Assembly (NCBI GenBank): GCA_965217625.1
Contig: OZ244557.1
Span: 1,736,001 to 1,800,000 of the forward strand
Length of the DNA: 64,000 bases
Reading direction: 5' to 3'
Source of the DNA: TK10-74A sp965217625
GTDB taxonomy: Bacteria > Chloroflexota > Dehalococcoidia > Bin125
The notes under the pieces were generated by a model. It was not told the origin of the DNA. It did no database searches and saw only the letters and a program-made list of their open reading frames with translations. Each line of letters opens with the position of its first letter. Positions within the stretch are counted from its first letter, which is position 1. Shown piece after piece: positions 17,481 to 28,168 of this stretch. The position numbers and the translations under genes are program-made.

Positions 17481-18680
17481 ATGGCCCGCATGCCACCAGA
17501 CCTCCCTCCCGCCGACCAGCCCTCCGCCCTGTCTGGGATCCGCGTCGTCTCGCTGGGGCAGGTGCTGGCCGCGCCTTTCTGCGCGACGCTGCTGGCCGAG
17601 TTCGGCGCCGAGGTGATCAAGGTCGAGCGGCCCGGCAGCGGCGACGGCCTGCGCGGCACCATCGCGTTCCCGCAGGAGAACCGCGGCAAGAAGTCCGTCA
17701 CCTGCGACATCAAGGCGCCTGAGGGCAAGGCGCTGCTCAAGCGGCTGATCGACACGGCCGACATCCTGGTGGAGAACTTCCGGCCCGGCACGCTGGAGCG
17801 GCTCGATTTGGCCCCCGACGCCCTGCGCGCGACCAACCCGGGGCTGATCGTCGTGCGGATCAGCGGCTACGGGCAGACGGGGCCCTACCGCGAGCGGGCC
17901 GGCTTCGACCGCGTGGCGCTGAGCTTCGCGGGCATCACGGCGGTGACGGGCGAGGCCGACCGCCCACCTGTGCGGCCGGGCTACATGATCGCCGACTACG
18001 GGGCCGGCACGTTCGCGGCGCTGGGCGCGCTGCTGGCGCTGCAGGCGCGGCAGCGCACGGGCCGCGGGCAGGACGTCGACCAGGCGCTCTACGAAGCGGT
18101 CTGGCGCATGAGCGGCTCGCACATGAGCAGCTTCGGCCGCAGCGGCCGCAACCGCGAGCGGTCCGGCAACTACTTCCCCGGCGTCGTGCCCGCCGAACAG
18201 TTCCAGACCGCCGACGGCGAATACTTGATCCTCAACGCCACGACCGACCGCGTCTTCGCCCGCCTCGCGACGGCGATCGGCCGGCCGGCACTGGCCGACG
18301 ACCCGGCCTACGCGCAGTCGGCCCAGCGCCGTAAGCATCCCGAGGAGCTGCACGCCATCCTGCGCGCCTGGGTGGGCGAGCGCTCGCTGGCCGACTGCCA
18401 AGCCACCTTCGACGCCCACGGCGTGCCCGCGGTGAAGCTCTACACGACCACCGACATCGCCGCCGACCCCCACTACGCCGCCCGGGCGCAGGTCCTGGAA
18501 GTCGACAGCGCGGACTTCGGTACACTGCTCCAGCCCGGGGTCGTGCCGCGACTCACCGACACGCCGGGCCGCGTCGCCCGCCGCGCGCCGCTGCTCGGCG
18601 AGCACAACACCGAGATCTACGGCGCGCTGGCCCTCGACGCGGACGAGCTCGCCCGGCTGGCCGCGGAGGGCGCGATCTAG
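17481..18680 (+). CDS. CaiB/BaiF family CoA transferase (class III), second copy
   Basis: 399 residues. LSGIRVVSLGQVLAAPFCATLLAEFGAEVIKVERPGSGD is the family signature, followed by NRGKKSVTCDIK and VENFRPGTLERLDL. It differs from the copy at 9087 in sequence, so the two likely use different CoA donors or acceptors. The start could be this ATG or the next (MPPDLPP, 9 bases later); neither has an obvious ribosome site. The next gene downstream encodes a DapA-family aldolase on the same strand. Confidence 0.9.
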   Translation: MARMPPDLPPADQPSALSGIRVVSLGQVLAAPFCATLLAEFGAEVIKVERPGSGDGLRGTIAFPQENRGKKSVTCDIKAPEGKALLKRLIDTADILVENFRPGTLERLDLAPDALRATNPGLIVVRISGYGQTGPYRERAGFDRVALSFAGITAVTGEADRPPVRPGYMIADYGAGTFAALGALLALQARQRTGRGQDVDQALYEAVWRMSGSHMSSFGRSGRNRERSGNYFPGVVPAEQFQTADGEYLILNATTDRVFARLATAIGRPALADDPAYAQSAQRRKHPEELHAILRAWVGERSLADCQATFDAHGVPAVKLYTTTDIAADPHYAARAQVLEVDSADFGTLLQPGVVPRLTDTPGRVARRAPLLGEHNTEIYGALALDADELARLAAEGAI

Positions 18681-18745
18681 CCGGCCGGGCCCACGCGAAT
18701 GAAGCCCTCGCCGAATGAAGCCCACGCTGAACGAAGGAGGACCGC

Positions 18746-19669
18746 ATGCCCTTGGACCTCAGCGGCCTGATGGTCGCCCAGGTGACGCCCTTTACCGAGG
18801 ACGGCGCCGGCGTCGATCTCGACTGGCTGCCCGCCCACATCGCGTGGCTGCACGGGCAGGGCGTGTCCTCGATCCTGACCCTGGGCACAAACGGCGAGGG
18901 CCCCTCGGTGGGGCTGGACGAGCGGCGGCGCGTCGTCGAGGGGGTGGTGGCGCAGCGCGACGCCCTCGGTGGGAGCCTGGGGGTCGTCGCGGGCGCGGGC
19001 TGCCTCGCCCTGCCGGACACGATCCGCGCCGCCAACGACGCCCTCGACGCCGGGGCGGACGCCGTCGCGCTGCTGCCCGCGCACTTCTACGACAACACCG
19101 ATGCGGCCGGGCAGCTGCACTACTTCAGCAGCGCGATCGACGCGCTGCCGGCGCAAGCGCGCGTGCTGCTCTACAACATCCCGCCCCGCACCAAGATGGA
19201 CATCGCCGATGAGATCGTGCTGGCGCTGCTCGATCTCTTCGGGGAGCAGGTGATCGGCATCAAGGACTCCAGCGGCGATGTCGCCCGCACGCAGCGGTAC
19301 ATCGACGCGACGGCGGATGCCGAGTCGTTCGTGGTGCTGGCCGGGGCGGACCACGTCCACGCCGAGTTGTACGCCGCCGGCTGCGGCGGCGGCGTTAGCG
19401 GCATGGCCAACGCGGTGCCCGCCCTGGCCATCGCCATCCAGTCCACGTCCCGTCAGGGCGGCGACGCCGCACGCCCGCAGCGCCAGCTCAACGCCGTCAA
19501 GGATCTGGTGCAGGCCTTCCCGGCAGTGGGGGCGCTGAAGTCATTGATCGGGATCACGGCGGGCCTGCCGACGCCGCACTGCCGGCCGCCGAACCGCGAT
19601 CTCTCGGCCGAGGAGTCGGCCGCCTTCCAGGAGGCGATCGGCCGCTTCCTCGTCGGCGCGCCGGTCTGA
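18746..19669 (+). CDS. Dihydrodipicolinate synthase / N-acetylneuraminate lyase family aldolase
   Basis: 307 residues, an 8-stranded TIM barrel. The Schiff-base lysine lies in GIKDSSGD, the catalytic Tyr in LLYNIPPRT, and the carboxylate-binding loop near the N-terminus is GTNGEGPSV. The third residue differs from DapA's GTTGE (GTNGE), which is common in lyases acting on sugar acids or keto-acids. Exact substrate is not clear, so I do not name it dapA. The ATG follows a strong GAAGGAGG. Before it lie imperfect 16-bp tandem repeats (18697-18730). Confidence 0.85.
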   Translation: MPLDLSGLMVAQVTPFTEDGAGVDLDWLPAHIAWLHGQGVSSILTLGTNGEGPSVGLDERRRVVEGVVAQRDALGGSLGVVAGAGCLALPDTIRAANDALDAGADAVALLPAHFYDNTDAAGQLHYFSSAIDALPAQARVLLYNIPPRTKMDIADEIVLALLDLFGEQVIGIKDSSGDVARTQRYIDATADAESFVVLAGADHVHAELYAAGCGGGVSGMANAVPALAIAIQSTSRQGGDAARPQRQLNAVKDLVQAFPAVGALKSLIGITAGLPTPHCRPPNRDLSAEESAAFQEAIGRFLVGAPV

Positions 19670-19882
19670 CGCGGCCACGATCACGGCGCTGGAGCGGGAT
19701 CAGCCGCGGGCGCCGCCAAGGGCCCACATTTCCAGCGCCCGCCGGGGCTATACTGCAACGGGGCGGCGGCGATCAATCCTGGGGGCGCGTGCCGTCGGCG
19801 ACCGGCGCCCCGGGCGGCGCGTGCGATCCCGCTCGACCCCGAACCCACGCGACGCCGGCAAGTCACACGGAGCGAGGCCCCA
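19670..19882 (+). promoter_or_regulatory. 213-bp upstream region of the two-component operon
   Basis: No gene. A TATACT hexamer at 19749-19754 is a plausible -10 box, without a recognisable -35. Otherwise nothing specific. Confidence 0.3.
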
Positions 19883-20591
<709 letters not shown>

Positions 20592-20605
<14 letters not shown>

Positions 20606-22142
20606 CGTCCGACTCGGAGGCGCCGCGGCGCCGACCGGCCGCGCGGGGGAAGAGGGGCAGGCCGGGCGCAGAAGCCGGCCCCACCTGCTCTCCACGCTGC
20701 AAGGGCGCATCTACCTCACGCTGGGCTTCCTGATCCTGCTCACGCTGGGCATCGCCGGCGTCGCCTTCTTCTTCCTGCTGGGCGGCTACCAGGACCGCCT
20801 CGCCGCCTCCACGCTGCGACAGATCGGCGGCCCCGTGTATCTGTCGGTCGTGACGCCACCCGGCTCCGACTTCCAGGCCTTCGAAGTCAGCCGCCAACTC
20901 GCGACCAGCGCCACCGTCGGCGGCATCCCGCTGGACCCCGACGTGCGCATCCTGTTCGTCGACGGCGCCGGCGCCGTTGTCAGCGAGGCCAGCGGCGCCC
21001 CGCGCTTCCTCGGGGAGCAGCTCGGCATCGACTTCAGCGAGGCGGGCACCGACACCTTCATCGAGGGACGCCTCACGGCCGGCGACCAGACCCGGCTCGA
21101 CTACCTGGCCGCGGCGCTCTCCAACGAGGCCTCGCAGCGGTTCGGGGCCGAGTTCGTGGTCCTGGCGCTGCCGGTCGAGGACCGGCAGGCCGTGCTGGGC
21201 GACCTCACGCGGCAGCTGGTGCTGGCCGGCGGCGTGGGGCTCGCGGCCGCGATCATCGTGGGGCTGCTGCTCTCCCGCTCCATCTATCGCCCCCTGCAAG
21301 CCACGACCGCCGCCGCCCGCAGCGTCGCCCGAGGACGCTTCGACCAGAAGGTCAGCGTCGAGGGCACACGCGAGGCGCGGGACCTCGCCGAGTCCTTCAA
21401 CCAGATGACCGAGGAGGTGCAGCGCCAGCAGAGCGCCCTGCGCGACTTCCTGGCCAACGCCTCGCACGACCTGCAAACGCCGCTGACCTCGATCAACGGC
21501 TTCTCCCAGGCCCTGCTCGACGGCACCGTCGACGAGGCGGTCGCGCGGCAGAACGCCTACCGCATCATCGAGGAGGAGTCGCGCCGCCTGCTGCGCCTCG
21601 TCGAGGGGCTGCTCGACCTCTCCCGCATGGAGGCCGGTCACGTGCACCTGGAGCTCAAGCCGGTCGACGTCAACGGCGTGCTGCACGACGTCGGCGAGCT
21701 CTTCGTCCTGCGTGCGCAGCAACTCGATGTGCGCCTGGAGGTCATCCCGGCCGCGCTGCCCCCGGTCGCGGGCGACGTCGACCGCATGGAGCAGGTGCTC
21801 GCCAACCTCGTGGACAACGCGCTGCGCCACACCCCGCCCGGGGGCAACGTCGTGCTCAGCGCCCGCCGCGAGAGCGACGTCTCCGTGGGCATCGCCGTCG
21901 CGGACACGGGCGCCGGCATCCCCGAGGACCAGATCCCGCACCTGTTCGATCGCTACTACCGGGCCGATCGCCCCGGATCGGAAGGCGGCACCGGGCTGGG
22001 CCTGGCCATCGCCCGGGAGCTGGTGCGCGCCCAGAAGGGCGAGATCCAGGTCGACAGCCGGCAGGGCGTCGGGACGACCTTCCGCATCCTGCTGCGCCTG
22101 CACCAGCCACTCCCCGTGCAGCGCGCCGAGCCGTTCGCGTGA
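20592..22142 (+). CDS. Membrane sensor histidine kinase
   Basis: 516 residues. A transmembrane helix (about 40-64), an extracytoplasmic sensor domain (about 65-208), a second transmembrane helix (about 209-228) and HAMP domain (SRSIYRPLQATTAAARSVARGRF) precede the dimerisation domain with phosphoaccepting H292 (NASHDLQTPLT). The ATPase domain carries the N box DNALRHTPPGG, DTGAGIP and GGTGLGLAIA. It pairs with the response regulator upstream; the extracytoplasmic ligand is unknown. The downstream Ala-rich lipoprotein gene overlaps its stop codon, which hints that the lipoprotein may be part of the signal system. Confidence 0.95.
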
Positions 22143-23422
22143 CCGGCCCCGACCGGCTCCGCCGACGGCGCGCGCCGACCCAGCGACCGCGATCGCGGCT
22201 GGCTCTGGTCGTGACGGGCCTGAGCGTGATCGCGGTGGGCGCGCTGCTGCTGGCGGGCTGCGGGGGCGACGAGGGTCCCGAGCAGGTCATCACGCCGACT
22301 CCGGTGGAGCAACCGCCGCCGGACGAGGTCGCACCGCCCGACCCGGATCCGCCGTCGCAAGATGTCCGAGGCGAGGCAGCCCCGGCGGCGGAGGCCGCAG
22401 CGGCGGCGGCCGCGGCGGCGGCGGAGGCCGCGCAGGCCGCAGCGGCGACCGCGGAGGCCGCAGCGGCGGAGGCCGCGGAGGCCGCGGCGGCGGAGGCCGC
22501 AGCGGCGGAGGCCGCGGAGGCGGCGGCAGCGGAGGCCGCGGAGGCGGAGGCCGCGGAGGCCGCGGCGGTGGAGGGCGCAGCGGCGGCGGCGGCGGAGGCC
22601 GCAGCAGCAGCTGCAGTCGCGGCGGCGGAGGCCGCGGCAGCCGCGGCGGCGGCCGCAGAAGAGGCGCGGGCGGCCGCGGCGGTGGCGGAAGAGGCACGGG
22701 CGGCCGCGGCGGCCGCAGCGGCGGCGGAAGAGGCGCGGGCGGCCGCGGCGGCGGCGGCGGCAGCGGCCGAAGCGGACGCAGACGAGGAACAGGACCCACC
22801 CCCCGACGACCCCGATCCGCCCGGCCCCGTCGCCGCCATCGTCGAGGTGCTGACCGACGACCTAGCCCCCGGCTTCGACGACATCCCCTTCTACGCCGAC
22901 ATCCCGGGACTGCTGCGGGAGTCCCCGGACGGGAATCTCGCCGCGCTCGGTCTGCGCGCCGCCGAGGAGGGGATGGCCCGCGGGCAGGGCTTCGCCAACA
23001 ACGACACCGGGGAGTTGGTGTTCGTCGTCACGATCATGCTGGAATCGGCGGACGCGGCGCGCGCCGCCGTCGACTACATCGCCACGCGCGAGGCCATCCA
23101 GGTCAAGGAGCTGGTCGAGCCCATCGACACGCTGTTCGAGAGCGAGCGCACGCCCGACCCCATCCTCGGCGCCAGCGCGATCCGCTACGTCCTGCGCTAC
23201 GGCGTCGAGGATGGGGGGCGCCGCACCCGCGACGTCGCGACGGAACTCGTCATCTTCGCCCAGGACGGCAGTCTGGTGTTCCTGCAGCGGTCGGTGAACG
23301 TCACCGGCAGCGACCCCGCCAGCGCCCAGGAGACGGACGTCGATCTGCTGGCGCTGGGGGAAACCCTGGCGGAACGCATCGGCGACATCGTCGCGGCGGG
23401 GACGCCGGCGAGCGACGAGTAG
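22139..23422 (+). CDS. Lipoprotein with Ala-rich helical stalk
   Basis: 427 residues. A type II signal peptide with lipobox LAGC (lipidated C41) is followed by an acid Pro-rich segment. Residues about 80-210 are nearly pure Ala and Glu (repeated AAAAEA), likely a long helix. The C-terminal domain of about 210 residues (DDLAPGFDDIPFY ... LETLFESERTPDPILGASAIRYVLRYG) is of unknown fold. The GTG start overlaps the kinase stop (GTGA). It is probably exported and membrane-anchored; the Ala stalk may span the cell wall. Confidence 0.8.
   Translation: MTGPDRLRRRRAPTQRPRSRLALVVTGLSVIAVGALLLAGCGGDEGPEQVITPTPVEQPPPDEVAPPDPDPPSQDVRGEAAPAAEAAAAAAAAAAEAAQAAAATAEAAAAEAAEAAAAEAAAAEAAEAAAAEAAEAEAAEAAAVEGAAAAAAEAAAAAAVAAAEAAAAAAAAAEEARAAAAVAEEARAAAAAAAAAEEARAAAAAAAAAAEADADEEQDPPPDDPDPPGPVAAIVEVLTDDLAPGFDDIPFYADIPGLLRESPDGNLAALGLRAAEEGMARGQGFANNDTGELVFVVTIMLESADAARAAVDYIATREAIQVKELVEPIDTLFESERTPDPILGASAIRYVLRYGVEDGGRRTRDVATELVIFAQDGSLVFLQRSVNVTGSDPASAQETDVDLLALGETLAERIGDIVAAGTPASDE
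22380..22775 (+). repeat. Low-complexity GC-rich repeat coding for the Ala/Glu stalk
   Basis: About 400 bp of GCGGAGGCCGCGG-type repetition, in frame. Similar stretches occur in the two solute-binding proteins at 45605-46230 and 60260-60850. Confidence 0.8.
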
Positions 23423-23449
23423 CCCTGCCCGGCGCGGCGCGGGCGCGCC

Positions 23450-25654
23450 TCACCGCGAGCCGGGCCAGACCGGCCGGCCGGCCGCCACGAACACCCACAC
23501 CGCGTCCAGGTGCCGGACCGTCAGCGACGGACTCCGGCCCGGCGCAACGCGGGTGAAGCCGCGCGGACTCGCCGATTCCGCGTCCCAGACGAAGACCTCC
23601 AGCCGCCCTGCGACCGACCCCGTCCCGCCGGCCGCCGCGCCCGAACCGCCGGCCCAGGCCAGCAGATGCCAGCCGGGCGTCAGCGCCCGCTCGGGGATCG
23701 GCGCGCGTCGCTGCGGCCACTGCGCCGGCTCGGACCCGGCGAGGAACAGCCACAGCCCATCTCCGGCCCGGATCCGGCCGATCTGGAAGCGCGGGTCGCC
23801 GGGGACGGCCAGCTGCCAGCCCTGCCCCTGCCAGGCGAAGACGCGCTGCACGCCCGGGGGGAGATCCGCGAGCACATCGGCGCCCGACCCCGTCGCTCCC
23901 GCCCAGGCCAACAGGTTCCAGCCCGGCGTCAGCGTCGCCAAGTGGGGCAGCGCGAACGTCATCGGGGCGGAGGCTGGGGACGCCCGCTCCTCGGCCGCGT
24001 CGCCGCCGGCCGGATCAGGCGCGACTGCCCAGGCCGTGATCGTCAGCGACGAGCGGCGCTCGGGCACGCGATCCCGCGGCAGCGCGATGCGGAAGCGGCC
24101 CTCAGCGTCCGCCACGCCCGACGTCCGCACGCCGTCCGGCGAGACCAGCAGATCGACGCGACCACCCGGCCGCGCGCGACCGCTGACGACGAAGTCCGCG
24201 GCCGGTGCGTCGAGGTCGATGCCCTGCACCAGCGGGGCGCCGGGGGTCGCGCCGTGCAGACGTGCGATGGCGGCGGCGATGTTCAGCCGTCCGGCGCCGT
24301 CCCAGCCCGGATCCGGCCCATCGGGCAGCGGCGTCGCGGTCCCGGACAGCAACTCGAGCACCGCCGCTTGATCCAGCCCCGGTTCCAGGCTCAGCGCCAG
24401 CGCGACGGCGCCCGACACGAACGCGGCCGAGTAGGAGCTGCCACTCGCGTGCGTGAAGCCGGCCGCCGCGGAGACCGGCAGGACCTCCGTCGTGAGGATC
24501 GAGAAGCCCGGCGCGACCAGCGCCACGCCCGCCTGGCTGGGCGAGAACGGGGCGCGCGTATCCCGCTCGTCCCCGGCCCCGTGCGACCCCACGCCGATGA
24601 CCTCGGGCATCGCCGCCGGGAAGGCCACGAGGCCGCCGTCGTTGCCGCCCGCCGCCACCAGGATCACGCCCGCCGCGGCGGCGGCGCGCACCGCGGCCTG
24701 CGCCGCCTGCGGCAGGAACGTCGTCGCGAGGCTGATGTTGACGATGTCCGCCCCGTTCGCCGTCGCGTACTCGAGGCCCCGTACGAACGAGGAGATGAAG
24801 CCGCTGCCCTCGGGGTCGGTCACGCGCACGGGCATGATGCGCACGCGCCAAGCCGTGCCCGCCACGCCCCAGGCGTCGTCGCCGCGCGCCGCGATGATCC
24901 CCGCGACGCGCGTGCCGTGCCCCACGGAGACGTCGGCGGCGCCGTCGCCGTCCTGGTCAATGCCGTCGCCGGCGGCGGGATCGCCCGCGAACACGTCCGG
25001 GTTGGCGTCCTCGCCCGGCAGCCCGTCTCCGCCGGGGAAATCGCCGACGAAGTCGTAGCCGTGGACATCGTCGATGTAGCCGTTGGCGTCGTCGTCGATG
25101 CCGTTGCCCGGGATCTCACCGGGGTTCGTCCAGATGTTCGCGGCCAGGTCGGGGTGGTCGAGGTCGACGCCGCCGTCGATCACCGCCACGACGACCTCAC
25201 GGCTGCCGGTCGTGATCGCCCAGGCGTCGGGCGCGCCCAGCAGATCCCAGACCGCGGCCTGCTCGCCGTACCGGGGGTCGTCGGGGATCAGGCCCGCCAC
25301 CTGGAGGCGGCCGTTGGGCTCGGCCCATGCCGTCAGACCCGACGCCTGCAGCCGGGCGATGGCGGCGTGGGGATCGGGGTCGGCGGCGCGCAGCCGCGTG
25401 ACGTTGCTGCCGGGTGAGTGGTCGATCAGCGTCAGGCCCAGCCGGGCCAGCGCCGTCGGGTCGGGCTGCGCATGGAACGAGGCCAAGATCTCGCCGGGGG
25501 CCGCCCGCAGATCCGGGGCGTCCGCGGCGGGGGTCGCCACCGCGCCCGGCACGGGCCCGCGCAGGGCCAGCGCCGCCGCGACGAGCAGCAGCGCCAGCCC
25601 GTACCGTCGCAGCGCACGCCGTCGCACCGACGGGAAACGCACGGCAATCGACAT
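23450..25654 (-). CDS. Secreted subtilisin-like serine protease (S8) with two GW-type modules
   Basis: 734 residues. Signal peptide; a pro-domain (about 48-120) ending at EPNGRLQVAG; catalytic triad D160 (AVIDGGVDLDHPDL), H246 (VGHGTRVAGII) and S407 (ASGSSYSA). The NPGEIPGNGIDDDANGYIDD segment is typical of this S8 group. After a beta-rich linker, the last ~160 residues contain two copies of the module seen at the ends of the proteins at 777 and 3505: GWNLLAWAG ... FAWQGQGW ... GDGLWLF and GWHLLAWAG ... VFVWD ... DAVWVFV. Secreted and probably surface-located; substrate unknown. The gene is convergent with the lipoprotein gene. Confidence 0.92.
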   Translation of the reverse strand: MSIAVRFPSVRRRALRRYGLALLLVAAALALRGPVPGAVATPAADAPDLRAAPGEILASFHAQPDPTALARLGLTLIDHSPGSNVTRLRAADPDPHAAIARLQASGLTAWAEPNGRLQVAGLIPDDPRYGEQAAVWDLLGAPDAWAITTGSREVVVAVIDGGVDLDHPDLAANIWTNPGEIPGNGIDDDANGYIDDVHGYDFVGDFPGGDGLPGEDANPDVFAGDPAAGDGIDQDGDGAADVSVGHGTRVAGIIAARGDDAWGVAGTAWRVRIMPVRVTDPEGSGFISSFVRGLEYATANGADIVNISLATTFLPQAAQAAVRAAAAAGVILVAAGGNDGGLVAFPAAMPEVIGVGSHGAGDERDTRAPFSPSQAGVALVAPGFSILTTEVLPVSAAAGFTHASGSSYSAAFVSGAVALALSLEPGLDQAAVLELLSGTATPLPDGPDPGWDGAGRLNIAAAIARLHGATPGAPLVQGIDLDAPAADFVVSGRARPGGRVDLLVSPDGVRTSGVADAEGRFRIALPRDRVPERRSSLTITAWAVAPDPAGGDAAEERASPASAPMTFALPHLATLTPGWNLLAWAGATGSGADVLADLPPGVQRVFAWQGQGWQLAVPGDPRFQIGRIRAGDGLWLFLAGSEPAQWPQRRAPIPERALTPGWHLLAWAGGSGAAAGGTGSVAGRLEVFVWDAESASPRGFTRVAPGRSPSLTVRHLDAVWVFVAAGRPVWPGSR

Positions 25655-25716
25655 ACGCGCAGTCTATGGCGGCCCGGGCCGATCCCGGCGCGGCCGGCGC
25701 GCCTAGACTACGCACG

Positions 25717-26811
25717 ATGGAGACCGGGACCGGGCACGCGGGATCCGCCGGGAGGGCACGGAACGCGGCGCAGGCGCCGACCTGGCACGCCGCCCTGCGC
25801 GCCGAGTGCCGCCGCCCGCGCTCCTCGTACGATGTCGTGCGCCTGCTCGCCTGGGCGTACCTGGTCGTCGCACTCGTGATCCCGGTCATCCGGATCACGG
25901 GGTCCTTCAGCCCCGCGGGCCTGCCCTTCGCGCTGGTCCCCGCGCTGGCCATCATCCTGTGGGTCGCGCCGCGGCAGGACCACTTCCGCACCTGGCTGCT
26001 CTACGCCGTTGGGATCTTCTTCTTCACGCAACTGCGCGACGCCGCCGACGAAACGGCGATTCAGGCCAGCACCGGCTACGTGCTGGACTGGGAACTCTGG
26101 ATGTTCGGCGGCACGACTCCGTCGGCGTGGCTGCAGACGCACTTGGGGGGCGCCGACGGCGACCCCGGCCCCCTGGCGTTCTTCTCGACGTTCATGCACT
26201 GGAGCTGGTTCGTCTTCCCCCACCTCACCGTCATCGGCACCTACATCTGGATGCGGCCGATGTTCTTCCGCGTCGCCGTGATCATGCTGGGGGTCTTCTA
26301 CACGGGCGTGGCGATGTACTACCTGATCCCCACGGTGCCGCCGTGGCTGGCGGTCGTGCAGGGCGACACGATGGGCATCGTGCGGATCATGCGCGACGTG
26401 GGGCCCACGATCTTCGGCCAGGACCTCTGGAACGACCTCTTCACGCTGGCGGCGGAGCCCAACCCGCGCGCCGCGATGCCCTCGCTGCACTTCGCGGCCG
26501 CCTTCCAGATCTTGCTGATCGCGCTGCTGCTTGGATCGGGGCGCCTGGTGGCGGCCGGCGTCGTCTACTGCGTCTGCCTGGCCTTCGCACTGATGTACCT
26601 GGGCGAGCACTACTTCGCTGACATCATCGTGGGCGGGCTGGCCGCGCTCGTCTCCTTCTTCATCGTCGAGCGGACGCTGCGCGGGCCCGGGTTGCGCCGC
26701 TGGCCAGGACCTCGCCCGCACCTCCGCCTGCCGCGCCCCCGACTGCGCTGGCGCGCGTGGAGTCTCCCCCGTGCGGGACCCGGCCGGTCGCTCGCGCGGG
26801 ATGGCCCCTGA
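25717..26811 (+). CDS. PAP2-superfamily membrane phosphatase/transferase (inositolphosphotransferase-like)
   Basis: 364 residues, about six transmembrane helices. The motif PSLHFAAAF (with catalytic His) and GEHYFADIIVGG match PAP2/Aur1-like enzymes; the KxxxxxxRP motif is not obvious. Such proteins act on lipid phosphates or transfer phospho-head groups. The gene stop overlaps the start of the next membrane gene by one base (TGATG), so both are probably in one operon for lipid or wall-linked polymer modification. TAGACT 8 bases upstream of the ATG suggests a leaderless transcript. Confidence 0.85.
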   Translation: METGTGHAGSAGRARNAAQAPTWHAALRAECRRPRSSYDVVRLLAWAYLVVALVIPVIRITGSFSPAGLPFALVPALAIILWVAPRQDHFRTWLLYAVGIFFFTQLRDAADETAIQASTGYVLDWELWMFGGTTPSAWLQTHLGGADGDPGPLAFFSTFMHWSWFVFPHLTVIGTYIWMRPMFFRVAVIMLGVFYTGVAMYYLIPTVPPWLAVVQGDTMGIVRIMRDVGPTIFGQDLWNDLFTLAAEPNPRAAMPSLHFAAAFQILLIALLLGSGRLVAAGVVYCVCLAFALMYLGEHYFADIIVGGLAALVSFFIVERTLRGPGLRRWPGPRPHLRLPRPRLRWRAWSLPRAGPGRSLARDGP

Positions 26812-27890
26812 TGCGACGCCGCGCCGTCCTGTCGCGCTTGACCGCCGGACCGGCGCGAACGGCGTTCGGGCTCGGCATCAGCGCGCTCTTCGGCTTCCTC
26901 TTCCTGCGGGGCACCGACTTCGGCGCCGTGCGCGACGCCTTCACCAGCGCCGACGTCGGCCTGATCTTGATCGCCATGGCGATCTTCTTCGGCGGCGTCG
27001 GGTTCCGGGCGCTGCGCTGGCACATCCTCCTGCGCCCCATCGTCGAGGCGTCGCCGCGGCAGCTGTACCCGATCATGGCCGTGGGCTACGCCGCCAACAA
27101 CATTCTGCCCCTGCGCGGCGGCGAGATCCTGCGCGCCCACACGCTGTACCGCCAGTTCGGCGTCGGTCACACGGCCGGGCTCGCCAACGTCTTCCTGGAG
27201 CGCGTGCTGGACGGCGTCATGCTGACGCTCTTCCTGATCCTGGGCGTCGCGGCCAGCTTGGTCGGCATGGGCGGCATGGAATACGCCGGCGACGTCCTCC
27301 TCGCCGCGATGGCGTTCCTGGTGCTCGGGGTCTCGATCGCCGTGGGGGCGCTCTACGCGATCGCCCGTCACCCGGCGCGGGCCGAAGAGATCATCGTGCG
27401 CCGGCTACGCCGCGTCCCCATCCTGCGCCGGCACGACGCGACGTGGGTGTCGGGCCTGATCGAGGGCGTCCGGCCCGCCGGCGACCGGGCCCTGCTGACG
27501 GCGGCGTTCTTCGCCAGCGCAGCGGCCTGGGGCCTGGAAGCGCTGATGTACTTCCTCGTCGGCGAGGCGTTCGACCTGGACCTGCCGCTGCCCGTCTACC
27601 TGCTGGTGGCGGCGGCGGCCAACGTGATCATCAGCGCCCCCTCGACGAGCGGCGGCGTGGGCCCGTTCGAGTGGGCCGCGAAGGAGGTCGTGCTGATCTA
27701 CCTCGTCGGTGCGCATGCCCAGGAGAGCGCCATCGCCTACGCGGCGGCGCTGCACGGCTTGGTCTTGGTCCCCATCACGCTGCTGGGGCTGGCGTTTCTC
27801 TGGTACTACCACCTGCCGGTGCGGCGTCTGCTGCGCGGCGGCGCGACGTCAGAGGAGGCGGAGGCCGGGGGCATCAGGGATCCGCGCTGA
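26811..27890 (+). CDS. Lysylphosphatidylglycerol synthase TM-region / YbhN-like flippase family protein
   Basis: 359 residues with about eight transmembrane helices. RALRWHILLRP, NNILPLRGGEILRA, NVFLERVLDGVML and GGVGPFEWAAKEVVLI are typical of the UPF0104/DUF2156-less LPG_synthase_TM family. Some members flip lipids or polysaccharide precursors; this one lacks a catalytic transferase domain. Translationally coupled to the upstream PAP2-type gene. Confidence 0.85.
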   Translation: MRRRAVLSRLTAGPARTAFGLGISALFGFLFLRGTDFGAVRDAFTSADVGLILIAMAIFFGGVGFRALRWHILLRPIVEASPRQLYPIMAVGYAANNILPLRGGEILRAHTLYRQFGVGHTAGLANVFLERVLDGVMLTLFLILGVAASLVGMGGMEYAGDVLLAAMAFLVLGVSIAVGALYAIARHPARAEEIIVRRLRRVPILRRHDATWVSGLIEGVRPAGDRALLTAAFFASAAAWGLEALMYFLVGEAFDLDLPLPVYLLVAAAANVIISAPSTSGGVGPFEWAAKEVVLIYLVGAHAQESAIAYAAALHGLVLVPITLLGLAFLWYYHLPVRRLLRGGATSEEAEAGGIRDPR

Positions 27891-27904
27891 CGAGCGAGGT
27901 GGCG

Positions 27905-28135
27905 TCAGCCTCCGGCGGCGCGATGCCCGGACGCCGCCTGCCGCGCGACGTACTCCTTGACGGCGCGCCGGATCAGGACGCTGGGACGCACGCCCTCGGT
28001 CGCGGACGCCGCGCGCAGTTCCGCCAGGTCGTCAGGACCGAAGCGCACCGAAACGATGGCGCGGAGGGGCTTCTTGACCCGGAGCGCCACTTCGTCGGTG
28101 AGATCGGTGGTCCCAGGCTGCTCGTCGTCGGTCAT
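27905..28135 (-). CDS. Ribbon-helix-helix (CopG-like) regulator, no partner toxin
   Basis: 76 residues. RAIVSVRFGPDDLAELRAASATEGVRPSVLIRRAVKEYVARQ is a compact RHH motif (beta strand, two helices). Such proteins are DNA-binding, often antitoxins. No adjacent toxin frame is visible; the neighbours are unrelated. It may be an orphan antitoxin or a stand-alone regulator. Confidence 0.7.
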   Translation of the reverse strand: MTDDEQPGTTDLTDEVALRVKKPLRAIVSVRFGPDDLAELRAASATEGVRPSVLIRRAVKEYVARQAASGHRAAGG

Positions 28136-28168
28136 ATCTGCATGCTATCTCACCCCGCCGGAGGATGC

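Noticed and set aside
22290..22884. Pro- and Ala-rich minus-strand frames opposite the lipoprotein stalk
   Set aside because: Complement of the GCG/GAG repetition; no ribosome site and no domain.
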